Positions 8,856-16,863 of a stretch of DNA of 64,000 bases are shown piece by piece. The position numbers and the translations under genes were made by a program. The stretch is from Bacillus thuringiensis. Its GTDB lineage: Bacteria; Bacillota; Bacilli; Bacillales; Bacillaceae_G. The first letter of the stretch is position 1. Each line of letters opens with the position of its first letter. The notes under the pieces were generated by a model that saw only the letters and a program-made list of their open reading frames with translations, had not been told where the DNA came from and did no database searches. The stretch is from assembly GCF_001182785.1 (NCBI RefSeq), contig NZ_CP012099.1, positions 1,238,501 to 1,302,500 on the forward strand. Reading direction: 5' to 3'.

Positions 8856-9755
8856 ATGAGTTTACTAATTAAAGATTTAACAAAGAAATTTGACGAGCAT
8901 GTTGCAGTGAATAATTTGAATATCGAGATACCAAAAGGTGAAATATTTGGATTCTTGGGCGGGAATGGAGCAGGTAAAACGACTACATTTCGAATGATAC
9001 TTGGCCTTTTATCGAAATCAAGCGGAACCATTTCATGGAATGGTAAGCCTATAAATTATGATGTAACGGATAAGATTGGGTATTTACCCGAAGAACGTGG
9101 GCTTTATGCGAAAATGACTGTCAAAGAACAAGTTAATTTTTTTGCAAAATTAAAGAACATGAAAAGTAAAGATGCAGAAAAAGAACTTCACTATTGGCTG
9201 GAGCGTTTTAATATTACTGAGCATCTGAACAAAAAGGTAGGAGAACTTTCTAAAGGGAATCAGCAAAAAATTCAGCTGATAACAGCGATTATACATAAGC
9301 CTGAACTTTTAATTTTAGATGAACCATTTAGTGGTTTAGATCCAGTAAATGTTGAAATGTTAAAAGAAGCTGTTCTTGATATGCAAAAACAAGGGGCGTC
9401 GATACTTTTTAGTTCACATCGTATGGAACATGTGGAAGAGTTATGCCAACACATTTGTATCATGCACAAAGGAGTACCTGTTGTTCAAGGAGATATTGCC
9501 AAAATTAAAAGTGACTTTGGTAAAAAGAATGTTGTAATCGTTGGCGATCATGACTTTGATCATTTGAAAGAAATAAAAGGTGTAGAAAGTATGAAGAAAC
9601 GTAAAAATGCAGTTACTCTTAAAATTTCATATGAAGAAGTTTCGCATGTTTTATTTAAAGAGATAACGAAATTAGGTTTTGTTAAAAAATTCGCAGTAGA
9701 AGAACCTACATTAAATGACATCTTTATTGAGAAAGTAGGTGCACAGCATGAATAG
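8856..9755 (+). CDS. ABC transporter ATP-binding protein (NatA/YhaQ type)
   Basis: ATPase subunit of an ABC-2 type exporter. It has Walker A (GGNGAGKTT, about residue 33), the signature LSKGNQQK, Walker B (LLILDEPFSGLDP) and an H-loop (FSSHRMEHVEE). A C-terminal extension of the DUF4162 type ends in EPTLNDIFIEKVG, as in YhaQ/NatA-like proteins. The ATG at 8856 fits AAGGGTG at 8843-8849; the GTG at 8847 overlaps that site. The gene overlaps the permease by 8 bp, so the two are translationally coupled. The substrate is unknown; sodium or drug export is the usual guess for this type. Confidence 0.9.
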   Translation: MSLLIKDLTKKFDEHVAVNNLNIEIPKGEIFGFLGGNGAGKTTTFRMILGLLSKSSGTISWNGKPINYDVTDKIGYLPEERGLYAKMTVKEQVNFFAKLKNMKSKDAEKELHYWLERFNITEHLNKKVGELSKGNQQKIQLITAIIHKPELLILDEPFSGLDPVNVEMLKEAVLDMQKQGASILFSSHRMEHVEELCQHICIMHKGVPVVQGDIAKIKSDFGKKNVVIVGDHDFDHLKEIKGVESMKKRKNAVTLKISYEEVSHVLFKEITKLGFVKKFAVEEPTLNDIFIEKVGAQHE

Positions 9756-10989
9756 TTTCTGGACGATTTTTTTACAAAACTATAAATCTAAGGTAAAAGC
9801 TACATCATATATTGTTATTACAATCATGATTTCTATGTTAATTATAGGAATGATGAATTTTGAAAAAATTTATAACTATTTTGTAGGTAACGAGGAAGAG
9901 CAAGTTGTCGTTGTTACAGAAAAAGAAGAATTATATACAACAATTCAACAAGTGTTTAAAAATGTCGATAGTAAGATACATGTTAAACATAGTACGGATA
10001 AACAAAAAGCAGAATCAGGTGTTAAAGATGGTAATTATACATATGCAATCGTTGTAGAGGAATTGGATAATAAGCAACTAAAGGCTACGTATATAACTGA
10101 GACAGATACAAATCAGCAAGATGTTAGTAAGGTTCAAACGATTTTATCTCAAATACAATCTTCTAATTTCGCGCAGCAATTAAATCTATCACAAGATGAA
10201 TTAAAGGTGTTAACAATGCCAGTAGAAATTCATACCAAAACTATATCAGATAAGGTTAAAGATGGAAAACATACAGAGGGTGTAGGGATTTTAATTAATA
10301 CCTTTATCATGCTAAATTATTTAATGATATTATTGTATGCTGCACAATTAGCTACAGATGTTGCAACAGAGAAATCTTCTCGTGTCATGGAGTTAGTTGT
10401 TTCAAGTATTTCGCCTACCAAACATTTATATGCGAAGCTATTTTCAACATTATCAGCAGGTATTACGCAAATCATAATTTGGTGTTCGGTCGCAACTGTT
10501 GGGTATAAAACATCAGTTAATGATTCGGAAAATGATATTTTAAACAGTATTGATTTTAATTCTATTGCTCCTACTTTAGTGGTGTATGGGATTCTATTCT
10601 TCACATTAGGATTCTTATTATATGGCTCATTATCTTGTCTACTCGGCTCTATTATTAGTCGTATAGAGGAATCTTCTCAAGCTGTTATGCCGTTAACATT
10701 TATGTTAATTGCTGCTTTATATATCGCACTTTATGGAATGTCAAATCCAAGTAGCACGGTTGTTACCATTACTAGTTATATACCTTTCTTTACTCCTATT
10801 GTTATGCTCGTTCGAATTGGATTCCTCAATATCCCAGTATGGGAGATTGCGCTTGCATTAGCGATTCTAATCGCAACAATATGTATGATGATTGGTTTAA
10901 CGAGTCGTGTTTACCGCGGTGGCGTATTATTATATGGTAAAGGCGCATTTAGTAATATCAAAAGGGCAATCAAGTTAGGGGAAAAATAA
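9748..10989 (+). CDS. ABC-2 type permease (NatB/YhaP type)
   Basis: A 413-residue membrane partner of the upstream ATPase. An N-terminal helix (about residues 18-35) is followed by a large extracytoplasmic domain of about 150 residues and then five or six C-terminal helices. The conserved stretch TDVATEKSSRVMELVVSSIS is characteristic of the ABC-2 NatB/YhaP family. The chosen ATG at 9748 lies inside the end of the ATPase gene; a GTG three codons earlier is possible. The gene is followed by a good terminator, closing a two-gene operon. Confidence 0.9.
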   Translation: MNSFWTIFLQNYKSKVKATSYIVITIMISMLIIGMMNFEKIYNYFVGNEEEQVVVVTEKEELYTTIQQVFKNVDSKIHVKHSTDKQKAESGVKDGNYTYAIVVEELDNKQLKATYITETDTNQQDVSKVQTILSQIQSSNFAQQLNLSQDELKVLTMPVEIHTKTISDKVKDGKHTEGVGILINTFIMLNYLMILLYAAQLATDVATEKSSRVMELVVSSISPTKHLYAKLFSTLSAGITQIIIWCSVATVGYKTSVNDSENDILNSIDFNSIAPTLVVYGILFFTLGFLLYGSLSCLLGSIISRIEESSQAVMPLTFMLIAALYIALYGMSNPSSTVVTITSYIPFFTPIVMLVRIGFLNIPVWEIALALAILIATICMMIGLTSRVYRGGVLLYGKGAFSNIKRAIKLGEK

Positions 10990-11012
10990 GATTGGTTTAT
11001 TCATATTTAAAA

Positions 11013-11043
11013 AGACTACATAGTTAATCTATGTAGTTTTTTG
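11013..11043 (+). terminator. Terminator of the ABC exporter operon
   Basis: The stem ACTACATAG / CTATGTAGT (11015-11023, 11029-11037) is followed by TTTTTTG. Confidence 0.9.
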
Positions 11044-11079
11044 TTGTTACGATAATTTTTATATATAAATTATCGTATT

Positions 11080-11205
11080 AAGCTATTTTTCAAAGAGAAC
11101 TTTAAAAAGATCCCAAAAGAGAGTAAAGAATCGAGTTCTGGCGAACAACGCAGAGCGATGATTGATATAATTTATGTTTTTCTCCAAAATGAAGACAAGA
11201 AGTAG
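11080..11205 (+). pseudogene. Orphan C-terminal coding remnant
   Basis: A 41-codon open stretch ending at 11205 reads KESSSGEQRRAMIDIIYVFL and ends QNEDKK. It has coding-like composition but no start codon with a ribosome site. It is probably the surviving end of a deleted gene; the family is not recognised. Confidence 0.35.
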
Positions 11206-11249
11206 GGGGGGAATTTAGTTTTAATAATAATCATTTATTTGCTACATAA

Positions 11250-11280
11250 AGAAAACCCCTTGAATATCAAGGGGTTTTTC
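11250..11280 (-). terminator. Terminator downstream of tRNA-Val
   Basis: A perfect stem CCCCTTGA / TCAAGGGG is flanked by AAAA and TTTT. It lies just beyond the 3' end of the minus-strand tRNA gene. Confidence 0.9.
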
Positions 11281-11283
11281 CTA

Positions 11284-11356
11284 TGATCCCGACTGGCCTC
11301 GAACCAGCGACCTCCACCCTGTCAAGGTGGCGCTCTCCCTGCTGAGCTACGGGATC
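11284..11356 (-). tRNA. tRNA-Val (anticodon GAC)
   Basis: The reverse strand folds as a full cloverleaf. The acceptor stem GATCCCG / CGGGATC is perfect; the D-arm is GCTC / GAGC; the anticodon stem CCACC / GGTGG holds the loop TTGACAG. The variable loop is AGGTC, and the T-arm CTGG / CCAG holds the loop TTCGAGG. Positions 34-36 are GAC, which reads GUC (valine). The discriminator base is A and the 3' CCA is not encoded. It is a single-tRNA unit with its own terminator. A partial copy of its 5' half lies at 12572-12602. Confidence 0.93.
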
Positions 11357-11524
11357 CCAACTATAAATATTACGATCAGCAATGTGTTTTCATTTCATTC
11401 GTGTAATCGAAGGATTTGTATAATTTATTGAATATTGTAACATTTGATGTATTCCTATAATAGCAACAAACTTTAATAGTGTAAAGATGTAATTTTCTGG
11501 ATATTATCATTCCAATTTGTATAT

Positions 11525-11554
11525 AAAAAATAAGCCCCGAAGAGCTTATTTTAA
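11525..11554 (-). terminator. Terminator of the secreted Ig-like protein gene
   Basis: The stem AAAATAAGC / GCTTATTTT (11527-11535, 11544-11552), read on the minus strand, is followed by a T-run. It lies about 70 bp beyond the stop. Confidence 0.75.
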
Positions 11555-11625
11555 TAATAATATCACCGCGATTATCAATGATATTTTCAAAAATACAATC
11601 ATAAATAATGGAGCTCGTTCATGAG

Positions 11626-12093
11626 CTATCGTCCTGTAACTGTCATTCCTGCTGTGTAAATTGTATCTACAGAACCGTCAGCACTTACAACTTCAACTTT
11701 ATAGCGATATGTTCCATTGTCTGAAATGTTTTCGCCATATCCTGTGAAAGTAGAAATTTCATCATTACTTCCAGCTGGAACCCATTGATTTTGCCAATGG
11801 AAGAAAGTATCATATTCTCCCCAGTTATCGCCATATTTTTTCTCGATGCTGACATTGTAATGAATATCTTCAGCTCGTTCATTTGTAATTCTTGCAATTA
11901 CGTTTTGACCAAAGCTATATTCTGTAGCGTGTACTTGAACTGTAACACCATTCAACGTTTCGCTAGGACCACAAATATAACGACAGAACTCGCTTGCTCC
12001 GTCAGCATGTGCCTTCGGTGTATCAATGTTCATAGCTGTTAAACCACCTAAAGCTAAAGCTCCTGTTAATAATACTTTACCAAATGTTTTCAC
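11626..12093 (-). CDS. Secreted protein with an Ig-like/beta-sandwich fold, unknown function
   Basis: A 155-residue protein with a clear signal peptide (MKTFGKVLLTGALALGGLTA..., cleavage likely after the KAHA around residue 31). The mature part has two close cysteines (FCRYICGP) and alternating strands typical of a bacterial Ig-like or BsuPI-like domain: GVTVQVHATEYSFGQNVIAR early on, and GTYRYKVEVVSADGSVDT near the end. The ATG follows AGGGGGAA. It has its own terminator. It lies between the tRNA-Val gene and the partial tRNA copy, so it may have come with an integration event. The precise role is unknown. Confidence 0.8.
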   Translation of the reverse strand: MKTFGKVLLTGALALGGLTAMNIDTPKAHADGASEFCRYICGPSETLNGVTVQVHATEYSFGQNVIARITNERAEDIHYNVSIEKKYGDNWGEYDTFFHWQNQWVPAGSNDEISTFTGYGENISDNGTYRYKVEVVSADGSVDTIYTAGMTVTGR

Positions 12094-12548
12094 TTGAAAT
12101 TCCCCCTAAGTATATTCTCAATTCGTTCCATAGATATCACATTAAGTAGTTTTATAACATTAATCTAATCGAACGCTTTTTTCCTCGAGTGTATTCGCTA
12201 TGAATCTTTCATCTTGTAGTAATCTAACCTCTACATAAAATTTCATAGTTTTGATTCCATATATGTATCATGATTTACATAGAACAAATCTGTTAATACG
12301 TTTTGGTTATTTGCTTATTCCACCACTCTTTATTACCTTTTATTGGTAAAACGTTGATTTTATTATATACCATTATTATCTATTTACAAGAAAAAATCAT
12401 ACTGTATGCAAAAATGCATAATAAAAAACACTACTTGTATTCTGTAATTCAGAATACAAGTAGTGTTGGGTTTCAATTAATATTTAATTGGAACTTAATG
12501 CTAACTTTTTATGTTTAACAGTATACAATATATCATCGTTAATTAAAG
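12094..12548. other. Intergenic region between the secreted protein gene and the broken zinc-ribbon gene
   Basis: About 455 bp, very AT-rich. It holds the promoter of the secreted protein gene (minus strand) and a large palindrome at 12427-12467. No gene is visible. Confidence 0.5.
12427..12467 (-). terminator. 18-bp perfect palindrome, terminator of the gene above 12549
   Basis: AACACTACTTGTATTCTG (12427-12444) is repeated inverted at 12450-12467 with a 5-nt loop. On the minus strand it is followed by a run of T (12421-12428 complement). It fits a terminator for the minus-strand gene at 12549-12924. Confidence 0.75.
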
Positions 12549-12924
12549 TCATAATTGATAAATCTTGTTCAGGGGACGCTCTTCATGCTGAGCTACGGGA
12601 TCTTCAAAAGGGAAAGTATAAGCGATTATGATAGTAATGTATAAAGGGATAATGATGAGAAGCGAATTTAGTAGAAAGTAGTCTTTGGATGTAGAGGTTA
12701 TATTATTTCCGATACCAATCCAAAGGACCTTCATCACTCAAATCAACAAGAAAAGGGAACAAGAAGTGTAAAGGTAAGCTTATGAGTTCTGGCATAGCGT
12801 TCACTGTTTTCTTTGATAGATATTGCCTCCCAAAACAATACGGACAATCTTTTTCAAATGTCATGAGTATCGACCATACATCTTTTACTTTCCATTTCGT
12901 TTTACAATACGTACAACGCGCCAT
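12549..12924 (-). pseudogene. Frameshifted zinc-ribbon membrane protein (cxxc_20_cxxc family), tail made of tRNA-like DNA
   Basis: The first frame (12924 to 12703) starts MARCTYCKTKWKVKDVW and contains the second pair CPYCFGRQYLSKKT. The two CxxC pairs about 22 residues apart and the QYLSKK motif identify the small cxxc_20_cxxc (TIGR04104-like) family, whose members continue into two hydrophobic segments. Here the frame ends early in DEGPLDWYRK. The overlapping next frame (12737 to 12549) supplies the missing hydrophobic helix (LLIIIPLYITIIIAYTFPF) and then reads EDPVAQHEERPLNKIYQL. A frameshift near 12705-12735 therefore splits the gene. The final residues are encoded by a copy of the tRNA-Val 5' half. 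Confidence 0.65.
12572..12602 (-). repeat. Partial copy of the tRNA-Val 5' half
   Basis: Read on the minus strand, this stretch matches the first 31 nt of the tRNA-Val gene (11326-11356) at 27 of 31 positions, starting with GATCCCGTAGCTCAGCA. The 3' half of the tRNA is absent, so it is not a functional tRNA. The two copies are direct repeats about 1.2 kb apart, as seen at the ends of integrated or duplicated DNA. Confidence 0.8.
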
Positions 12925-13008
12925 TGAGTTCCTCCTCAGTTTAAGGTGCTTTCTAATATATTCTACTTTATTGTACGAAAGTCATTTGAATTTGATGTGG
13001 TAAAATGC

Positions 13009-13061
13009 AAAACAAGCCTAACCACGTTCTACATTCAGGAAGGGGCTAGGCTTGTTTTAAT
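13009..13061 (-). terminator. Terminator of the methyltransferase gene
   Basis: AAAACAAGCCTA (13009-13020) pairs with TAGGCTTGTTTT (13047-13058). The T-run on the minus strand fits a terminator for the gene above; it may also act in the other direction. Confidence 0.75.
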
Positions 13062-13091
13062 TTCGATCAAAGTCTCTTTGTATCAGGCTGT

Positions 13092-13847
13092 TTATACATT
13101 GCCTAGATAGCTTCGCGTTAAATTCGGGAGAATAATTTTTCCATTTTCACTGTATTTTTCGAATAGATCTGATAGGAGAAAAACAAAGTTTTTATACTGT
13201 TCGTCATTTTCTTTCGGAGCATAAGACGCTGATAAATTTCTTCCCAAAAACCCTTCATAATCAAAAAGTAAATCATTTTGATATTCTTTAAACTCATACT
13301 TGCCATCTTTAAAAAAGCTGTTAAATACTTCTGGATTTTCATCTATTCCACCGCTAAAGCCTTTAAAGTTTGGGCAGGTTTTCTGGCAAATTTCTGCATT
13401 CTCTTTAATAAGTGGACTAGTTAAATCTCTACTATTCCAAACAAGAGCAACATTTGCTTTTTGTTTTAAAATTCGTTGGCATTCGATTTTGAAAGCCTCT
13501 TTATCAAACCAATGAAATGCTTGGGCAACAGTTACTAAATCTACACTATTTTCTTTTAAAGTAGTATTTTCAGCAGTTGCTTTTATGGATTGAAAACGAG
13601 AATATAGTTTTAACGATTGCTCAGCGATCTTCCTCATATCATGATTTGGTTCAACTCCAATAACATGTAAACCACTTTCAAGCAGCTGGCGGCTAAATAT
13701 CCCTGTACCTGAACCAATATCAGCCACAATCCGATTCCCTTTCAGTTGGTTAGCTGAAAGCAAGTACTCAATATATTCATTAGGATAACTAGGGCGATAT
13801 TTTGCATATATATCGGCCCTGTCAGTAAAATTTTCTGTTGTTTTCAC
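13092..13847 (-). CDS. Class I SAM-dependent methyltransferase
   Basis: A 251-residue soluble methyltransferase. Motif I (VADIGSGTGIFSRQL, about residues 41-55) binds S-adenosylmethionine. The acidic residue of motif II is in HVIGVEPN, and motif IV appears as VDLVTVAQAFHWFD. The AQAFHWF signature is typical of the Methyltransf_11-type small-molecule methyltransferases (YcgJ/UbiE-like). The start MKTTENFTDRADIYAKYRPS is typical as well. The substrate is unknown. The gene is monocistronic, with its own terminator. Confidence 0.88.
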   Translation of the reverse strand: MKTTENFTDRADIYAKYRPSYPNEYIEYLLSANQLKGNRIVADIGSGTGIFSRQLLESGLHVIGVEPNHDMRKIAEQSLKLYSRFQSIKATAENTTLKENSVDLVTVAQAFHWFDKEAFKIECQRILKQKANVALVWNSRDLTSPLIKENAEICQKTCPNFKGFSGGIDENPEVFNSFFKDGKYEFKEYQNDLLFDYEGFLGRNLSASYAPKENDEQYKNFVFLLSDLFEKYSENGKIILPNLTRSYLGNV

Positions 13848-14180
13848 AGTACTACCTTCTTTCTTACGATATTATGTACAGAAATAGAAATTAAATATGA
13901 ATTCCGGCATCAGTCTCTAAGTCTACAACTTAAGAGTCCAGCTAAATAGAAAGGCTCAGTTTCTGTATTCAAATATCCTTTATCCGTTTAGTATACTATT
14001 TTAGATAATATCTTCCAAAAGACTAGAATGGCTTACTCAATTATGTTTTAAAGGGTATATTTTTATGGATTTATTTAATAATTTATGAGCGATTGTATGT
14101 CGTATTACGTTTACTTAGGTAAGAGATTTTCATTTTTGCTATTTAAATTGGCCAATATATCCTTTTTACAATTTACTGAA

Positions 14181-14214
14181 AATCATGTATAACAGAGATA
14201 CATGATTATTTTAT
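14181..14214 (+). terminator. Hairpin followed by T-rich sequence
   Basis: AATCATGTAT (14181-14190) and ATACATGATT (14198-14207) form a perfect stem with a 7-nt loop, followed by ATTTTAT. It is terminator-like but has no gene directly upstream on the plus strand. Confidence 0.45.
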
Positions 14215-14336
14215 CTCGCTATTTGCGGGCAGTAAGATCCCTTACCTCGAAATTCAGCAAAAGTAAAGAAGTTAGGTTGGAGTCGGGCTGCCCGTAAAAG
14301 TCCGATTAGTGAGGGTTGATGAAAGTTTCACTTTAT
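14210..14336. repeat. B. cereus-group interspersed repeat, copy A, flanked by TTTAT
   Basis: The element (14215-14331) begins CTCGCTATTTGCGGGCAGTA, contains CAGCAAAAGTAAAGAAGTTA and ends GAAAGTTTCAC. It is flanked by TTTAT on both sides (14210-14214 and 14332-14336), like a target-site duplication. A second copy lies at 42014-42123. It resembles the bcr-type repeats described in the B. cereus group; the exact subtype is not settled here. Confidence 0.75.
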
Positions 14337-14368
14337 AAATATTCAGAAGTAGAGGGAGAAAAGTTGTA

Positions 14369-14596
14369 ATGGTAAGAAAAACGTTCAAGATGCGCGTGTC
14401 TAAAAATAGAACGATTTCGATTAATGGATCGATTCTTGATGTGGATGTTACACATGATGAATTTTTACAAGAGTTTGTTGAGTGGGTTGATTCTAAAGGT
14501 TGGTCGTTTATGGGGATAACGGATGAGATTACGCCCGAGGAAGCTAGTCAAAAGTTAATAGATTCGTTGATTGATGAGAAGGATAAGAAAGAGTAA
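14369..14596 (+). CDS. Small hypothetical protein
   Basis: A 75-residue soluble protein (MVRKTFKMRVSKNRTISING at the start, a charged tail SLIDEKDKKE). The ATG follows AGAGGGAG at a good distance. It has a plausible beta-beta-alpha start and an acidic helix, with no recognised motif. It sits directly downstream of the TTTAT-flanked repeat, whose right end lies within its 5' untranslated region. Confidence 0.6.
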   Translation: MVRKTFKMRVSKNRTISINGSILDVDVTHDEFLQEFVEWVDSKGWSFMGITDEITPEEASQKLIDSLIDEKDKKE

Positions 14597-14748
14597 TTCC
14601 TTCTTATTTTTATTGTATATTTATGTTCTTTATCGTAAAAATATGATATAGTAAAAAATAGTGAAAATTCTTCCAGTTTAATACAAATTACATATGATTG
14701 GTAGATTTATTATTTTGTTAGGGGAGTAAATGGAAAAGGGAGAGTCAT

Positions 14749-16035
14749 ATGGTAAATTTTAAGAAAATTTTGGTTTTTATTACAGTTATTTGTTTGTTTT
14801 TGTTGACACCTATGACATTGCGTGCTGAGACGAATATTGGAGTAAATCCAGAACAAGTTGCACCACCACCTGCAGAAGGACCGAATGTTTTTAGTCAGTT
14901 TGCAACGACAATTGATGCGAAAACAGGAGATGTTTTGTATGACAAAAACGCATATCACCGAGCATATCCTGCTAGTACGACGAAGGTGTTAACAGCGATT
15001 TTACTCATGGAGCATACGAAGCCAGAGGATCAATTTACATTTTCACAATTAGCGTTAGATCAAGAGAAGAGTAATTATCAAATTGAGTTTCAACCTGGAG
15101 AGACAATTAATAGAAATACTGCGCTTATGATTTTAATGGTGCTGAGTGCGAATGATGTGTCGTATGCGATTGCGGAGCGGATTGGCGGGAGTGTTGAGAA
15201 TTTCGCCAATATGATGAATGAGAAAGCGAAGCAATTAGGGGCGAAAGATAGCCACTTTGTAACACCGAATGGATTGCATGATCCGAACCATTATACGACG
15301 CCGTATGATATGGCTATGATTACGAGAGGTGTGCAAAAATATCCTGAAATTTTACAAGCGATGAATACGAAACGAACGACAGTTACGACGTCTAGCCAGA
15401 CGGTGTCTATTTTTAATAAATCTACTTATTTTGAAAATCCATATAGTATTGGTGGTAAGACGGGGTTTACGAATGAAGCGCGTAATACACTGGTTTTATT
15501 AAATGAGAAAGATGGAAATCGTATTATAAATGTAGTAATGGCTTCTCAAAGACCTGAAATTTATGAAGATTTGAAGCAAATGGCGGACTATTCTTTCGGT
15601 CAATTTACGAAGCAAACAGTGCTCGATAAACATAATTGGCATCAAAAAACAACATATTTAAATAAAGATGTTAGTTCTGAGTTGGAAAAAAGTGCAGAAC
15701 TTATGCTTAAGAAAGATGAAGGGAAAAATGTGAAAACTATTTTCCGGGCAGCTTCATTAGATAAAGAATCTTTGTATCATAAAGGAATACATCGTGGTGA
15801 GGTAGTTGGTGCAGTTGATATTACGAAAAATAATCAAACAATTGCGACGGTAAATGTTCTTTCAACAGAAGATGTCACTTTTGCGATGCCTAAAAAAGAT
15901 ACAGTTGCATCTGAGGGAAAAGAGTCAAATGTGAAAGTAATAAGTGTTGGGATAGGCGCAATTGTATTATTTGGAGCCATTTTATATGTAGTGCTACGCC
16001 GAAATACAAAAGGAATGAAAACAGAAGAAAAATAA
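14749..16035 (+). CDS. D-alanyl-D-alanine carboxypeptidase (low-molecular-weight PBP, DacF/PBP5 type)
   Basis: Serine peptidase S11 that removes the terminal D-Ala from peptidoglycan stem peptides. It has a signal peptide (residues 1-25, ending TLRA). The three active-site motifs are present: SxxK as PASTTKVLTA (about residue 75), SxN as LSANDVSYA, and KTG as IGGKTGFTNEA. The 428-residue length fits the family. A C-terminal PBP5-associated domain is followed by a hydrophobic segment (VGIGAIVLFGAILYVVL) that anchors it to the membrane, with a basic tail. It is monocistronic. Which dac paralogue it is cannot be settled from sequence alone. Confidence 0.93.
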   Translation: MVNFKKILVFITVICLFLLTPMTLRAETNIGVNPEQVAPPPAEGPNVFSQFATTIDAKTGDVLYDKNAYHRAYPASTTKVLTAILLMEHTKPEDQFTFSQLALDQEKSNYQIEFQPGETINRNTALMILMVLSANDVSYAIAERIGGSVENFANMMNEKAKQLGAKDSHFVTPNGLHDPNHYTTPYDMAMITRGVQKYPEILQAMNTKRTTVTTSSQTVSIFNKSTYFENPYSIGGKTGFTNEARNTLVLLNEKDGNRIINVVMASQRPEIYEDLKQMADYSFGQFTKQTVLDKHNWHQKTTYLNKDVSSELEKSAELMLKKDEGKNVKTIFRAASLDKESLYHKGIHRGEVVGAVDITKNNQTIATVNVLSTEDVTFAMPKKDTVASEGKESNVKVISVGIGAIVLFGAILYVVLRRNTKGMKTEEK

Positions 16036-16044
16036 CGTAGTAGT

Positions 16045-16083
16045 AAAAAGACTGTGGAGAGATTTTGTCACAGTCTTTTTTTA
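16045..16083 (+). terminator. Terminator of the DD-carboxypeptidase gene
   Basis: The stem AAAAAGACTGTG / CACAGTCTTTTT is followed by more T. Confidence 0.92.
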
Positions 16084-16160
16084 TACTAAAGAGACATTTA
16101 ACTAATAATTGTAAATTTTCTTATTGCAATAATTTAAAGTTCGTTATATCATTTACTTGT

Positions 16161-16176
16161 GTTCTTGTTAAAGAAC
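16161..16176 (+). promoter_or_regulatory. SinR-type operator upstream of sipW
   Basis: GTTCTTGTTAAAGAAC is a perfect inverted repeat of GTTCTT with a 4-nt spacer. It matches the known SinR recognition element (GTTCTYT and its complement). It lies about 55 bp upstream of the sipW start, suited to repression of the sipW-tasA operon. Confidence 0.8.
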
Positions 16177-16231
16177 AAAATGAACATTGCATACTTCAAA
16201 TAATATAAAACAACGGAGAGGGAGAGAGACG

Positions 16232-16801
16232 ATGAAATTAATTTGGAAGGTAATTAGCAACGCAATCTCATTTGTTTTATTTGCATTGATGGTTTTTTTA
16301 GCTTTTGTAGTTATTTCTTCAAAAGCGAGCGGTGGTGATCCGACAGTGATGGGATACCAATTTAAGAGTGTTCTTTCAGGATCAATGGAGCCGACGTTTT
16401 TAACAGGATCAATCATTGCAATAGAACCAAACAAAGATGGTTCTAAATATCAAAAAGGTGATGTTATTACCTTTAAAGAGAAAGATCAAAAAATTATCAC
16501 TCACCGTATTATCGGTGTGAAAGATACAAATGGAAAAGTAATGTATGAAACAAAAGGGGATAACAACAACGGACCAGATTTAGAGCCAGTACTTGCAGAA
16601 AATGTAGTTGGAAAGTATGCAGATATTACAGTTCCGTACGTTGGTTATTTACTGAATTATGCGAATTCAAAAGCGGGAGCAGCATTACTTCTTATTATTC
16701 CAGGAGTCTTTTTACTTGGTTATTCCGCGATTTCTATTTTTGGGGCTATTCGTAGCATTGACGGAGAAAAGAAAGATAAAAAAGTAGAACAATCCGTCTA
16801 G
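16232..16801 (+). CDS. sipW: Signal peptidase I of the SipW (ER-like) type
   Basis: Membrane signal peptidase that processes TasA/CalY-type matrix proteins. An N-terminal helix (about residues 9-29) precedes the catalytic region, with the nucleophile Ser in LSGSMEPTF. A His replaces the usual Lys base (ITHRIIGV), the hallmark of SipW/ER-type enzymes, and the GDNN region follows. A C-terminal membrane segment (ALLLIIPGVFLLGYSAISIF) closes the protein. The ATG at 16232 with GGAGAGGGAGAG gives 189 residues. It is followed after 62 bp by tasA, and a SinR operator lies upstream. Confidence 0.95.
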   Translation: MKLIWKVISNAISFVLFALMVFLAFVVISSKASGGDPTVMGYQFKSVLSGSMEPTFLTGSIIAIEPNKDGSKYQKGDVITFKEKDQKIITHRIIGVKDTNGKVMYETKGDNNNGPDLEPVLAENVVGKYADITVPYVGYLLNYANSKAGAALLLIIPGVFLLGYSAISIFGAIRSIDGEKKDKKVEQSV

Positions 16802-16863
16802 TTCGTTTGGTTATACTTTCCGTTTAGGAAGTTAACAAATATATATATTAAGGGGATATGGAC

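Larger units (their letters stand above)
13848..14368. other. Intergenic region holding a hairpin and a TTTAT-flanked repeat
   Basis: About 520 bp. The left part holds the promoter of the methyltransferase (minus). The right part holds a 10-bp perfect hairpin at 14181-14207 and a B. cereus-type repeat at 14210-14336. No gene is visible. Confidence 0.6.

Noticed and set aside
11284..11356. tRNA-Asp reading (GTC on the plus strand)
   Set aside because: The cloverleaf and T-loop are on the minus strand, where the anticodon is GAC (valine).
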